Assembly (NCBI RefSeq): GCF_043641665.1
Contig: NC_092186.1
Coordinates: 23,628,001-23,692,000, forward strand
DNA: 64,000 bases
Direction: 5' to 3'
From: Enoplosus armatus
Taxonomy: Eukaryota; Chordata; Actinopteri; Centrarchiformes; Enoplosidae
Shown here piece by piece: positions 25,701-37,490 of the stretch (positions within the stretch are counted from its first letter, which is position 1; every line of letters begins with the position of its first letter). The notes below the pieces were generated by a model. The model saw only the letters and a list, made by a program, of their open reading frames with translations. It was not told where the DNA came from and did no database searches. Both the position numbers and the translations under genes were made by a program.

Positions 25701-26886
25701 ATCTCAGGTGCTAAAACAGTCACAATCAGTTCAGATCAGAGACGGCATCCAAGAAGAGGACACATACTGTAACGTTCTATGCAGGAAACAGGGAGATTTT
25801 GCTTTTGAGATGGCCTCCACCTTCTCAGCAATAGTTGTCTGTGGAATCCACCTTTTTGCCTACAAATTTCAGGGATTAAGTAAGAGGAAACAACGTTTTG
25901 AGAAAACCACACACTGAATGTTACAATAAAAAATGTCTTCTTAAGATATTTTAATTTAATTGAGGGGAACAAACATCTGTTTTACCTAGTAAACCAACAT
26001 CTTCTGTGGTCCTCTGCTCAATGTACATCAAAGTAACATTTAGGTGTTTAAATTCATACAGGATCCACTATTAGCATTACATTTTAACATAAAACTGTAA
26101 AACACAGGAAAATCGAACAACAAGGAATCATTAAATAGAATATTGTGTTATTAAGTGCTTAAACAATACAGGTATCATATGGACAGAAGGGTACCTCACC
26201 TGTGGATGACTCAAAAGCTGCAGTGCTCAGTGTTCCTTGGGAATTATCCAGAGCTTCAACTGTGAATGCGTACATGATGTTTGGGGACAGGGAGTTGATG
26301 GAGCCCAACACTGTGTTTGGACCAAACGTGGCAAAAGCAATGGGGTCGTTTGGTGAGCTTTTGGGGGCGACTGTGATCTTGTATGAGCTGGCTCCGGGAT
26401 ACCTGGTCCATCTGACAATCATGGTCTTGGATGTTGCTGAGAACACGGATACTTGGATAGCTGATGACAGAGATGAAAGCGGAGATCATTATAGCACTGA
26501 GACATGGACTCTTTTACACATAAATGCATAATATAATCAAGGGGTTTGTGCCCCTTTATTCTCATATGTGACAGTGATTGAAACATCTACAGTGGAAGAT
26601 ATGGCAAAAGAGAACATACATACCTGATTGGGCTGCAACCTGCAAATTTAGATGAGAAAATATTAACAATAGTTTTATGTAAATGTATAAAAATCCAAGT
26701 TACTACTAACTAGTTAACTACTTTTAAGGTTAGTTTTCCATTGCATTGTGCTCCCTATTTTTCTCAACAAACTTCTGGGCCTGAGTTTAATATAAGCAAT
26801 CTATTATAACAACATTTATTCCAGTACTGTACCTGTGAGCACATGCCCAGCAAGACAAAAATCACCAGCCACTTCATAGCGCCCAT
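18416..26886 (-). CDS. fndc7: FNDC7-like secreted FN3 protein, copy B (complete)
   Basis: Thirteen coding exons on the minus strand: 26886-26833, 26639-26624, 26460-26200, 25710-25450, 24333-24073, 23053-22790, 22072-21818, 21710-21453, 20811-20557, 20085-19831, 19131-18868, 18639-18610, 18447-18416. The total is 2466 nt, 821 aa plus TAG. Residues 1-18 (MGAMKWLVIFVLLGMCSQ) form a signal peptide. Nine FN3 domains follow at about residues 24-801, one per phase 1-1 exon, then a 20-residue tail ending in RGKRSVD with no membrane segment. Domains 1-3 are nearly cysteine-free and domains 4-9 are cysteine-containing, mirroring copy A. Exon 1 is exactly as long as in copy A (54 nt) and is also followed by a tiny exon (16 versus 19 nt), so the two are tandem paralogues. 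Copy B is closer to mammalian FNDC7 in domain number and lies next to stxbp3, so it is the better candidate orthologue. Function is unknown; a secreted or matrix role is inferred. Confidence 0.88.
19711..19741. repeat. (GT)n microsatellite
   Basis: About 15 GT units in an intron of FNDC7-like copy B. Confidence 0.9.
21052..21304. mobile_element. MITE-like element with about 55-bp terminal inverted repeats
   Basis: The left arm (about 21058-21111: TTTATTAGGTACACCTGTAC ... CATTAATTCTAC) matches the reverse complement of the right arm (about 21244-21304). Shared blocks include GTACACCTG, AATG.AATCC, CAGCTC.CC and AATTCTAC. It lies in an intron of FNDC7-like copy B. No transposase is present, so it is non-autonomous. 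Confidence 0.7.
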
Positions 26887-27813
26887 TCTTCACGTCTGTC
26901 TCTTAAAACACTCCTCTCACTGTTTCTCATAAAAATGCTTCACGATTTACTGTTTTACCTTTTCTCAAACATATCTGGTGTCTGTGCTGGTTGAAATACC
27001 TGCATCTGGCCCCTCCCACTGGAGGCAAATGTCCAGTCATAGCGAAGCAGAGAGATGCACCTTGGGGCAGGTGCAGGTTGGGTAGCATGAGACGGAAACT
27101 AGCCTTTGCAGCTATAGGCATCATATTCTATATTCAAGGATGTATCGTGTATAGGGGTCTGGCAAAGGAATCCCCCCCCCCCCCCCCCCCCCCCTCCAAA
27201 GGCCTCAAATCACTCCCTTTTACATTGAAGAGTGAAAAGTATGAATGCATTTTCTAAATTTCTAATTCCTTTTCATAATTGTTGAAGCCTATTTCTACCA
27301 GGAGAGGAAAAATAGATTAAATGTTCAGAATAAAGATACTCAAAATCATGAGGTAATAAGAGATATTAAGTAAAACATTTTGACTTAGCTTAACTAAATA
27401 AGGTATGAGATACTAAGTCAATAATATAATAGTAAGTGAAAGTATGACTTAAAATTTCATAATTTTGACTTTGTAAATCAGAAGCATTACTTTTAAAGTC
27501 AATTCATAATTTAATTTACATGACGTGATGTAAGTCAAGTCAGATTTACGAACTCTTTTATTGTTTATTTATTTATTTACATGTCAATACTTGTTTCTTA
27601 TTTTTATATGTCTTTATACATTTTTATTTATTCTTTATTTCTCAACATTATGACATAGTATCTCATAAGTTTGTCTTTTTATCTCACATTTATGATTACG
27701 TAACTCAGAATTATGATGTACCGTGGGTATTTTAATGTTTAATATCTTTTCATCACCTTCCCCTGGCGACTTTCACTTCTGGCTCTAAATTTCAAACAAA
27801 AATGCAAGTACAG

Positions 27814-27855
<42 letters not shown>
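27814..27855. repeat. (GATA)n microsatellite
   Basis: About 10 GATA units, 72 nt upstream of the CRE at the stxbp3 promoter. Confidence 0.9.
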
Positions 27856-27856
<1 letters not shown>

Positions 27857-27926
27857 CGCTAAACACATTTTAACCTGTTGTTATTAAAACTACAGCAGCG
27901 CTCCGTCGCACACTTGTTGACGCAGA

Positions 27927-27934
27927 TGACGTCA
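27927..27934. promoter_or_regulatory. Full palindromic CRE (TGACGTCA) at the stxbp3 promoter
   Basis: A perfect CREB/ATF consensus octamer lies 58 nt upstream of the stxbp3 start codon and about 1 kb from the divergent FNDC7-like start. Full CREs close to the start site are a known feature of CREB target promoters. Its activity here is inferred. Confidence 0.5.
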
Positions 27935-27992
27935 GAGTGCGAGGACACACGGGACAGGAAGAGGCGCAGAGGGAAAAAAAAAAAGAAACAAG

Positions 27993-30900
27993 ATGGCAAC
28001 GGGCTCAGATCACGGGCTGAAAAGAATAGTTTGGAAAAGTAAGTTCAGTCTAATGGCAGAGTGTTTATTGTACATTTAGAACAGCGTGACACTTTCATAT
28101 CGGTGTCATTACCCAGAGGGCTCTACGTGCTGTGTTTATTGACTGCTTCCTTAGTGACTTTGCATCTTGGACTGACCGTGAACGTCAAGTTTCATTCTGC
28201 TTCTTTTTTTTTTTTTTTATCGCAACGGAAGTTTACAAACTTGGGCACTTGGGTTAACACTTGGCGCTGTTGTTTATCATAACTTTACTGTCATCGACTC
28301 TTGTAGTTTACTTGGAAAGAGCAACGTTAGTCGGAGTGAGGTCACTTTCTATAGCCTGGAGCCCCACCTCATATCTAACGTTAACGTCACAGGCTAACCT
28401 TAACACAACACTGTTCAAAATACGTTCAAGTAACAAGTAACGTCACCTACTTTCCAACTTTTTTTTTTAAAAATGCCATGAGTCTGTTTCCCCGCCGTAA
28501 AACGTTTGTGTTTGCCGCAGCGCTGCCCAACCTTGGTTGGGGTTAGGTCATGGGTTAGATGTCCCAGAGATGAATGGTTGGGGTTGAAATGAGTGTAAAC
28601 GGATGCAGTCTCATACAACAACTTTAATGAAAGTTATGATATTCGGTTTTTGTTGATTCAACATTACACACCACAGGTAACAGTCTCCAAGATTACCTGA
28701 AGGTGTATTGCAGTGAGTCAATGAAGAGTTAGACATCACAACTGCTTAGATTTTTATTTCATACACATGCTTTGTCAAACCACACACACACACAGACACA
28801 CAGACACACATATCTCTTAATGTGGTTGGCATATCATGCAAGTCTAGTGGTACAAATCATTTATTTCAGTTCACAAAAACTGTTGCTGAAAGCTGTGAAT
28901 TCATTCATAATTTTTCCACTGATTATTTAGTGGTAAATTACCAAAAGTGATGGTCAAACGCCTACCGCAAATTTGCAGACCCTAAAATGATATGAAACAC
29001 TGCCGCAAACAATTCTGTACATTAGGACGTAACCAGCGTTTGTCGAAGTTAAAAATCACTTGATCTCTCTAACCTAAGCACTCGAGCCAAGCTACAGCTC
29101 AGATAGCGTAGTCATGAACAGTTTTTTTTTTTTTTTAAACATGTTCTGTGCCTCTTACAGGAATAAAAGATACAATTATTGCAGACTGCAGAAAATCTGA
29201 AGTATGGAAGGTAAGACAACCCCCCCCCCATGTGCACAATACTGAGTCCTAAGACTGTAATTGTATGAACGGCCCACCTCAACATTACAGATCCAACTTT
29301 TATATGATCGATTCCACTTATGGCCGCAACTGACAAATATTGTCGTTATCAGTGAATCTCCTGATTCTTGTCACGATTAATTGATTCATCGTTTAGTCTA
29401 TGTAATGTCAACAAATTGTGAAAACTGCTCACCACAGTTTCCCAGAGCCCCAAAGTGACACCTTCAAATTGCTTCTTTTGTCCAACCAACAGTCCAAAAC
29501 CCAAAGACTCGTCATTTGCTAATCCTCACATTTAAGACGCTGGAACCAGCAAACGTTTGACATTTTTGCTTGAAAAATGACTGAAACCATTTATCGATCA
29601 TCAAAATAGTTGGCAACTCATTTTCTTCTGCACAGTCTGGCAGCACATTACAATGTGATACATAATTTTACTGACCACTATTGATTCGTCTTCTTCACAG
29701 ATATTGATTCTGGACCCCTTCACCACCAAGCTCCTCTCGTCATGCTGCAAAATGTCCGATCTGATGTCGGAGAAAATAACAAGTAGGCTATGTTTTCCAT
29801 AACAGCGAAACCCTGCGTTTTACATAATGCTGGTAATAGACTGAGTCTGTATGTGGATGTCTGTAGCTATTCTGCTAAGATAAATATGTTGTTTCTTTAG
29901 TTGTGGAGGACCTGTACAAAAGCAGAGAGCCTGTTCCAGAAATGAAGGCCATCTACTTCATGTCACCAACCTCTAAGGTTTGCCATTATAACCCTCTGCT
30001 GATCATATTGCATTGGGATTCAAGTTTTTTTTTTGTAGTGATATCTTAAAATAATTATAAATTTCTTTTCGTTTCAGTGTGTGGATGCCTTTATTGCTGA
30101 CTTCAAACCCAAACCCAAATATAAAGGAGCATATGTTTATTTCACTGACTGTAAGTCATTTATAAATCCCTACTTTAATCTACTACAGTAGCAAAATAAC
30201 TGACCTTTTATCCAACATGATCAAAATGTTGTTTTTGTTTAACAGATGTACTTACAAACTAAAAGCCTTTTGGTCCCACAGACTGTCCAGATGACCTGTT
30301 CAACAATATGAAGCTGTACTGTGCAAAGTACATACGAGTCTGTAAGGAAATAAACATGTGCTTCATGCCACAAGAGGCACAAGTGAGTGGTTGCAGAGTG
30401 TGCTCTTTTTGGTTCCATTTCCTTTTTTCTTTTTCTTTTTTTTATCCAGACTGTTACTTGTTACTGTGACTGTTACTGAGGGAAACTTCACTTGTTTTAG
30501 TGTACTCAATGTCATGTTGCTACTGGGAGGAAGACTTCTGCATTGTTTTAGTCCATATTTAATGGGTGTTGGCTGCTTTAAGCTATGATGTAATGATTTT
30601 ACAAACTTTGTATTATCGTAGTGGCTTAGGATATGTAACTGATTGTTCTCTGAATTTTGAAAAACCAAAAAGGTCTTAAGATTCTCAGTTGTTTTGAGAT
30701 TTTTACGAAGTAAATCTTGTTTTATTTTTTCTGTTAATATTCAGGCGTTTAGTTCTTGAGTCAGAACAATTATTAGAGACTATAAAAAGTTGCTTTATTA
30801 TATGATTACATGCAAATTGTTCACTTAAACATTAGTTGTTGTTTTGTTTTTTTTACTCTGGTGTTTTGAATGCTTTTCAGGTGTTCACATGTGATAATCC

Positions 30901-33900
30901 GGGGGCTTTCCAAAGCATCTACAGTCCCAACAGTCAGGACAAAAAGAAGACACTGGAGACACTAGCAGACCAGCTCGTCACGCTCTGTTCCACGTTGGAC
31001 GAGTACCCAGGGGTCAGATACAAGAAGTAAGCCAGAGAAGATTTGGTTTCTCAGCTTACAGCACACCTCAGCCCCCAAGCAGAGTGAGACCTTTTATGAG
31101 AAAAGCTTGCACTGAGACCACAGGATACGTTACCCAACTGTGGCAAATGAAGAATGAAATGAAGCTGAAATACAATTGCAAACGTCACCTCACTTTGCCC
31201 GAGAGTAGCACAACCTGAAATTTAAATATAAATCCAAACAAGAGCAGTGTTTGGCTAAAACCATACAAAACCAAAAAAGGAATACAAAAACAAAACAGGA
31301 GACAAGTGGACAAACAAAACAGTCAACCACCCAAACAAAAAGTTGGCTTTTTATCACAAATGAGATTTTAAAGTGGCTAAAAGCAGTACATTGCCTCTGT
31401 GTACCATCTGCTGGATTAACTAATATTGGTATCAGTGCAACCTTGATATGTATTCATTTGACTGTAATAACTCGTGGAAAACAATTTATATCACAACTAG
31501 AGACGGCAACATGGAGAACGCCAAGACCCTTGCAGAGCTGGTGGACAACAAGCTGGTCAGACACTACGAGATGGATGACAGTGGCAAGAAAAAGGTGAGA
31601 CACCCGTTGACAGAATATGGGAACCTGAAAATACAGTATTATTTTCCACTGACGCCTCAACACAAGGCATCATGTAAAGGCAAGGAACATTCTCTCTTTT
31701 GCCTTAAGCAGATTTAATTAATGTTTTCCTTCCCCAGAAATTAGAAAGGGGTTGCGGTGGTTGCTCGGTATCACAAGGAAAAGGGCCAAATGTGGAACAT
31801 TAAGCCCTATTTAAAAATATATCTTTATATATAATGTTTTTATCTTTGTATTCCCCCCCCCCATCACAAGGGAAAGACCCAGGCCCAGCTGCTGATAGTG
31901 GAGAGAGGTTTTGACCCCGTCACCCCCATCCTGCATGAGCTGACCTACCAGGCCATGGCTTACGACCTCATTGATATCCAGAACGACACCTACAAGTAAT
32001 GCAAGCTTTCCTTACTGTATCCCACTGTATCCCTACATGCACAATATGCATCCTGCACCATACGCCATATTGGAAGACAAGCTATTTTTTATTTATTTTT
32101 TTGTTTAGACAAACATTTCCAGATGAAACCAATTATCTGGTTATTTTTGTTGCCAGGTACAAGTCTAAAGACGGCTCAGAGAAGCAGGCCCTGCTGAATG
32201 AGGATGACATGCTCTGGGTTAAGCTGAGGCACAAGCACATCGCCGAGGTCTCAGAGTAAGTGTGCAAGATCTGGGAGGATGGAGGTGTCCCATTCCTGTC
32301 AATTCTTGTCATCCTCACCCCAACCCTGACTCCTCTTTTTTTTTTTTTTTTTTTCTTCTTACAAATAGACAAATCCCCAAGATGGTAAAGGAAATATCTG
32401 CTAGCAAGAAACAGCCAGACGGGAAGGTACAGTGCTGTGGCGCCTCTTGAGTTTGAGTGTTTTTCATACTTGAAATGCAAGTCTTTCAAACATTTCATTT
32501 CATTTTTTTTCCCAGATCACAATAAGCAATTTGGCTCAAATGATGAAGAAGATGCCCGCATTCCGTAAACATCTGACTGAGGTATGCAGAACCAGTATGA
32601 TTAAATTGCCATTGGAGTGGAATCCCTTACCTTTAAAGTTATCTCTTCAACTGGACCTTTTTTTTAGGGGCAGCTTTTGGAAACTGACATGCCACTGCTT
32701 TAAGGGCAAATGTAACACTAATATTTGCTTCTTACCAGTAATTATATTGTGGTTGGTTGTGGTGCTTCCAAAGCCTGGTATCATGTGGGGTAGACTTCAT
32801 GAAAGCCATAATTTCTGGCCTATGATAAATATCGTTACCTTTCATTATTTTTAAACTCCAGTAACAGCACTTCTGCTTTATTCTGTTCGTATTGCTCTTA
32901 ACGTTTCTCTCTGTCTGAAATTCTAGAAAACTGTTCATCTGCAGCTGGCCGAGGACTGCATGCAACAATACTCAAACAACGTGGAGAAACTCTGCAAAGC
33001 TGAACAGGTCTGTTTGTGCTCGGCCATCTGTTTCAATGGAATAAGTGCCAAACATTTTTACCACTCAACCTTGCCTTGACAAGTCAAGTGGGTGGTCTCG
33101 GGTTTAGCGAGTAGGGGTAACGTTTGCCAGGTAGAAAGCATCATGACCGCGGGACACTGGCCCCCTATGTGGTCCAGAGTCTGACCACCTCCTAAGGAGA
33201 GACTCAGTAAAAGTGTGTTAGTACTGATAAAATATGCGGAGCAAAAAAAGTGCATTCACAGTATTCCCAGCCTAAACGAAAGGCTAAAAATAGATGGTTT
33301 GTCTCTGTGTAGGACCTCGCTGTGGGGTCGGACGTGGAAGGGATGAAGGTGAAAGACCCTATGAGGACCCTGCTGCCTGTGCTGCTCCACCCGTACACCA
33401 TCCACGACAAGATCAGAGCTGTGCTGCTCTACATCTTCAGCCTCAGCGGTACTCCAACCTTATCCTGCAGCAGACTGGTCTCCTTTCACTCTGCTCATTA
33501 GCATTCTGTGGTATCTCGCTTTGTCGCCATTTATTTCCAGGGACCTTTTCAGCATGCAGGCTAACAGAGTGGCCGAGAGACATTTAAAGAACAGCATAAG
33601 GCAATGAGAATCAGTCAGCCAGGATATAAGCGTTATCTTAGGTGACTAGTCCTAAGATTTTATAGACTAATCAACTAGTTGATATAGTTTTTAGAAATCT
33701 GCCAGAATGTTTTCCCCGTATTTAATAGACCACATTACACAAATATACACATAAATACTCCACAACATATTTGTGAATACTGTGTCAATGCCAGTGATGT
33801 GGATATCATTTTCCAGTTAAAAGATAATTCCCTCCAAAAAGACCATAAAATGGAAATTTCACTTGTTGACCAAGACCCTCATTTGACATGAAACATCAGA

Positions 33901-36900
33901 TTTTCACCCTGGTTTGTTTTGTGTGTGTGTGTGTGTAAACAGGAACAACGGACGAGAACTTAAGCAAACTCATCCAGCATGTAAAGATCGAGGACGACCG
34001 AGAGTTTATCCTGAACTGGAAAGAACTGGGGGTCCCCATCATCACGCCGGTACGTGGAGAACAGATGGATTGATTTGATGCGTTTGATTGACAATCGAAG
34101 TGTTTGGTTGGCTTAAAACTACCAGCGATGATAAAAACTCATTCAGTCTCAACTCAATCCTGCGTATTGTTTCTTGGGCTTTTGTTTCCAGCCTAGTTTC
34201 TTCTCTCGCAAACCAACCAGACGGGATCGTTCCCAGGAGCAGACGTACAACCTGTCCAGATGGACTCCTGTCATAAAAGATGTGATGGAGGTCAGTGAGA
34301 GGAGATGACAGTATAATGTATTCTATTAGCAGCTTTCATTTCTTTGTGATCACAAAGCGTTTGCACCTTTTTATTTTATCCATTGTACATTCAGTTCTTT
34401 ATCTTTTGATTTACTTAACAGGAAGTTTAGCAGCTATGGATACCATAAATGAATTCAGTAGCATAACTCCAGAGAAAAGGCTTTGGGTGCAGCTAAGAAG
34501 CAGCGATTTTAAAGCGGGTGGGTAGATGGGATGTCTGATGGGAAGGAAAAGGAAAAGTTCCGTCTTTAACTGTAAGTTACATGTTAAACATGTCAACATG
34601 TAGCTCAATCTAGGTCACTGTGCTACCCCCAATGAATGGCATTCGTGAGAAAAATGATGAACAGAACTGAGAAAGCAACATAAAAGAAGGTTATCAGATT
34701 CAGGTCATCTGATAGGCAGTGTCACATGTATGTTTGTCTTCCGCACTGCTTCATCAATTTGTAAAAGACATCATTGTAGCATTTACAAGGCACATTACTG
34801 CACCACTTGTATGTTGATCCCTGGGGATGATCCTCCCTTTTCAGCAACATCCCTCTGTACTGATGCTCAAATGCTTTTATTCTATGTTGAATGCGTTCCA
34901 TATAAGAAGTTATTGTAGTGTGGTGAGCTTCTGTTTTGTGTTAAAACAGAGGTAGGATGTCACCATCACCTGCTGCCTTGTTAAAGTTTGTACTGTAAGA
35001 AGAGACGTATTGCGCGCACAGTGCTCCAACTTACCTTTTCACTCTGTCTTGTGATTACAAGCACCTGGCTTCCTGTCTGTCTTGTGAAACCAGCACCTGG
35101 TTTCCTGTAAACCCGTCAAACAGTTTGCTCTTGCAGCAGGAAACAGACAGGTTTTTGTGGCAGCAAAAGAACTCAGTTGAAACCAATCTGCTCCTTTTTT
35201 TACAATCTGTGTATTTGTAAGTGAACAATGAGCCTCATCAGTGTAGAACCACAACCAAAATCTAGTCTGTGAGGCTGAGAAGTGCTTGTTTCTCTACCTT
35301 TAAAGCTGTGTTTTGACATCCCCGATGCACCTTGTAGCAACAGAAATGATCATGTAGTTATGTGCTTTCTTTAGGATTACACTGACTTTTGGAGTTTGGT
35401 TCTTGGTCACAGAGTGATCTGTTTCACAAACTGCGTGTTTTTACATCATGAAAGTGAAAAGTCAAACTTGTGTTTTAAATGTAAAGAGAAGGGTTGCACC
35501 ACCACGTAAAGTCAAAACCAATGTCTGAAACCTGGCGCCAAAACTGTCTATGTAGCCTGTTCTAAATACCTTGATATTGCTTAGAGGTTCTAGATATATG
35601 TGCAGAGAATACCTCACATTAAGTACAAGCAAAAGTCAATAGGTTTGGTCTCTATGGGACTTAACTTCTAGAAATGACATGTACATTTAAAAATGTGTTA
35701 CTTCCAGGATGCCGTGGAGAACAAACTGGACACCAGGGAATGGCCGCACCAGTCTGAGTGTCCTGCTGCCTGGAATGGCTCCGGGGCTGTCAGGTAGGTT
35801 TTTATGATTCATCACACCAGAACTGGGTCAATAGTGATCAGGGTTGACCCCAACATCCAACTTAATGTCAAAAGCCAGTTAGTTGTTATGATGTTTTACA
35901 AGGAACACTACTTAAAAATGTAAGCATATTTCTTTGTAATGTCAGTTACTCAAAGCAGTTGCCTTGTCCCAAAGACAATCCATGACAGAACAATCCTAGG
36001 GACATGCTTTACGCACAGGAAGCTCCAGTTTGCTTTCACAGACAAATGCAGACAGTTAGAGGGTGATGAGTTAGCGCCCTCCAGTGATCACTGTGTGCTA
36101 CTACTTTCAGCTCCAGCTGTTTGATGCGTTGTTGTTTGAGTTTTTTAAGGGCTCGTTTGAAGTGTCTCCGAGTTTACTTAACGAGTATCTATCCATCACC
36201 CTCTCCTTGTCTTTCTTGCAAGGGTGTTTGTTTTGCTGTTTTTTCTCCCCAAATTGGAGATACGACGCGCATCCTTTCTTTTTTCGATTTTGTCTGAGTA
36301 CATTTCTGTTGTCCATCCTCTGCTCCACAGCGCCCGTCAGAAGCACAAAGCCAGTGCTCAGGACGAACGCCGGACCGGCTCGCGCCTCATCATCTTTGTT
36401 ATAGGAGGAATCAGCTTCTCCGAGATGCGTTCTGCCTACGAGGTCACCCAGGCAGTAAAATCCTGCGAGGTCATCATAGGTGAGCTTTAAGATTACACAG
36501 ATTACATGTTAAATCGCCCCTTTTTCTTTCAGCACTTTGACTTTTTGCACTTTGACTTTACATTTTCGGAGGAGTTTGTACTCACTGGCGTCTTGTTGAG
36601 TTGTGGCCATTCAAATAAACTAAAGGCAGGTTTGATCCAGTATTATAAACTTCAATTGAATTGGTCTTTTGGCCTGAAAACACCCACTGTATTGCAAACT
36701 AACAGCCAGTCGTTTTTTATTTCCAGCTGCTTTACTCCACCTGCAGGAGCGAGTCAGAATTGCAAAAGTGTTTTGTGCTCTAATTTCGGACCTAATGGTT
36801 CTTCATTACTTTGCTTCCAGGGTCTTCTCACATTTTGACCCCAACCAGTCTCCTGGATGACATCAAGGCTCTGAGCAAAGTCTCCATGGAGACTTTTACA

Positions 36901-36924
36901 ATAGACGAAAGGAGCAACGCCTGA
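27993..36924 (+). CDS. stxbp3: Syntaxin-binding protein 3 (Munc18-3 / Munc18c)
   Basis: Nineteen exons: 27993-28038, 29161-29210, 29701-29782, 29901-29977, 30078-30150, 30282-30382, 30881-31026, 31501-31594, 31871-31995, 32157-32255, 32369-32426, 32516-32581, 32927-33007, 33313-33448, 33943-34049, 34192-34290, 35708-35793, 36331-36479, 36821-36924. All phases join to 1779 nt, 592 aa, the length I recall for human STXBP3. The protein is a Sec1/Munc18 family member, cytosolic and membrane-associated, that binds syntaxin-4 and controls SNARE assembly, for example in regulated exocytosis and GLUT4 vesicle fusion. Family landmarks include GLKRIVWK at the N terminus, the [20 protein letters not shown] signature (exon 9), the (M/F)PAFRK helix (exon 12), EDCMQ (exon 13) and a C-terminal [17 protein letters not shown] block (exon 18). 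No frameshift or missing block is seen. The C terminus is divergent, ending RSNA, where mammals have a Lys/Asp-rich end. Confidence 0.97.
29310..29630. repeat. Dispersed teleost repeat in stxbp3 intron 2
   Basis: Landmarks are ATTAATTGATTCATCGTTTAG, GTTTCCCAGAGCCC, CAACAGTCCAAAACCCAAAG and ATCATCAAAATAGTTGGC. This order is that of a common fish non-autonomous repeat (from memory). It lies wholly inside the intron before exon 3 (29701). Confidence 0.55.
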
Positions 36925-37484
36925 GAAGTCTGGCCCTGCGACCAACGCCTCGCCAGCATCTCGTCTCACTCTGCACAGTGCACTCAACTCAACTTCCCGA
37001 ATGGAAGGCCGAAGGGAATTTACCTTATAGCTAATCTTTATGTCTCTTTTCAGAGGGTTAGATGCACATTTACAGTAGGTATGCGGGGATATTCTCTTTT
37101 AACTTGGTCAATTCAGGAAGCAGAAGAACAAAGAATGGCCTGATTTAAGGCATTTATAGTTTTGATATAGATCATATTAAAAGTGAATTGACCTCATCCT
37201 ACTGTGAGTATTTTAAGTATAAATTGTCTAATCTGCTTATTTGTGTTTGCCTTTGTCCATAAAAGAAAATACTGGTTATTTTACATGTTGAAAGACCTCT
37301 GAGAAACCTTCAGAGACAGAAAGTTGGTGGAAAGAAATGCTAAGCTAATGTATATACTGTATGTAAGCACTGAGTCCCTGCTATGTCATTCTGACTTTTT
37401 CGGTCACTACTGTTTATAAACACTTAATGTAAGTGTTTTTTAACATAGAGTATTTACGTTTTTTCTTGAATTGAACAACTGACT

Positions 37485-37490
37485 AATAAA
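37485..37490 (+). terminator. stxbp3: Poly(A) signal of stxbp3
   Basis: An AATAAA lies about 560 nt after the stxbp3 TGA, in AT-rich sequence and with no other gene nearby. It is the best placed signal for the 3' UTR end. Confidence 0.55.

Larger units (their letters stand above)
26887..27992. promoter_or_regulatory. Divergent spacer between FNDC7-like copy B and stxbp3
   Basis: This spacer of about 1.1 kb separates two start codons that point away from each other, so it should hold both promoters. It contains a 23-base poly-C run (27172-27194), an AT-rich stretch (about 27440-27730), a GATA tetranucleotide repeat (27814-27855) and, next to stxbp3, a CG-containing segment with a full CRE. 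No open reading frame here resembles a gene. Confidence 0.55.
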
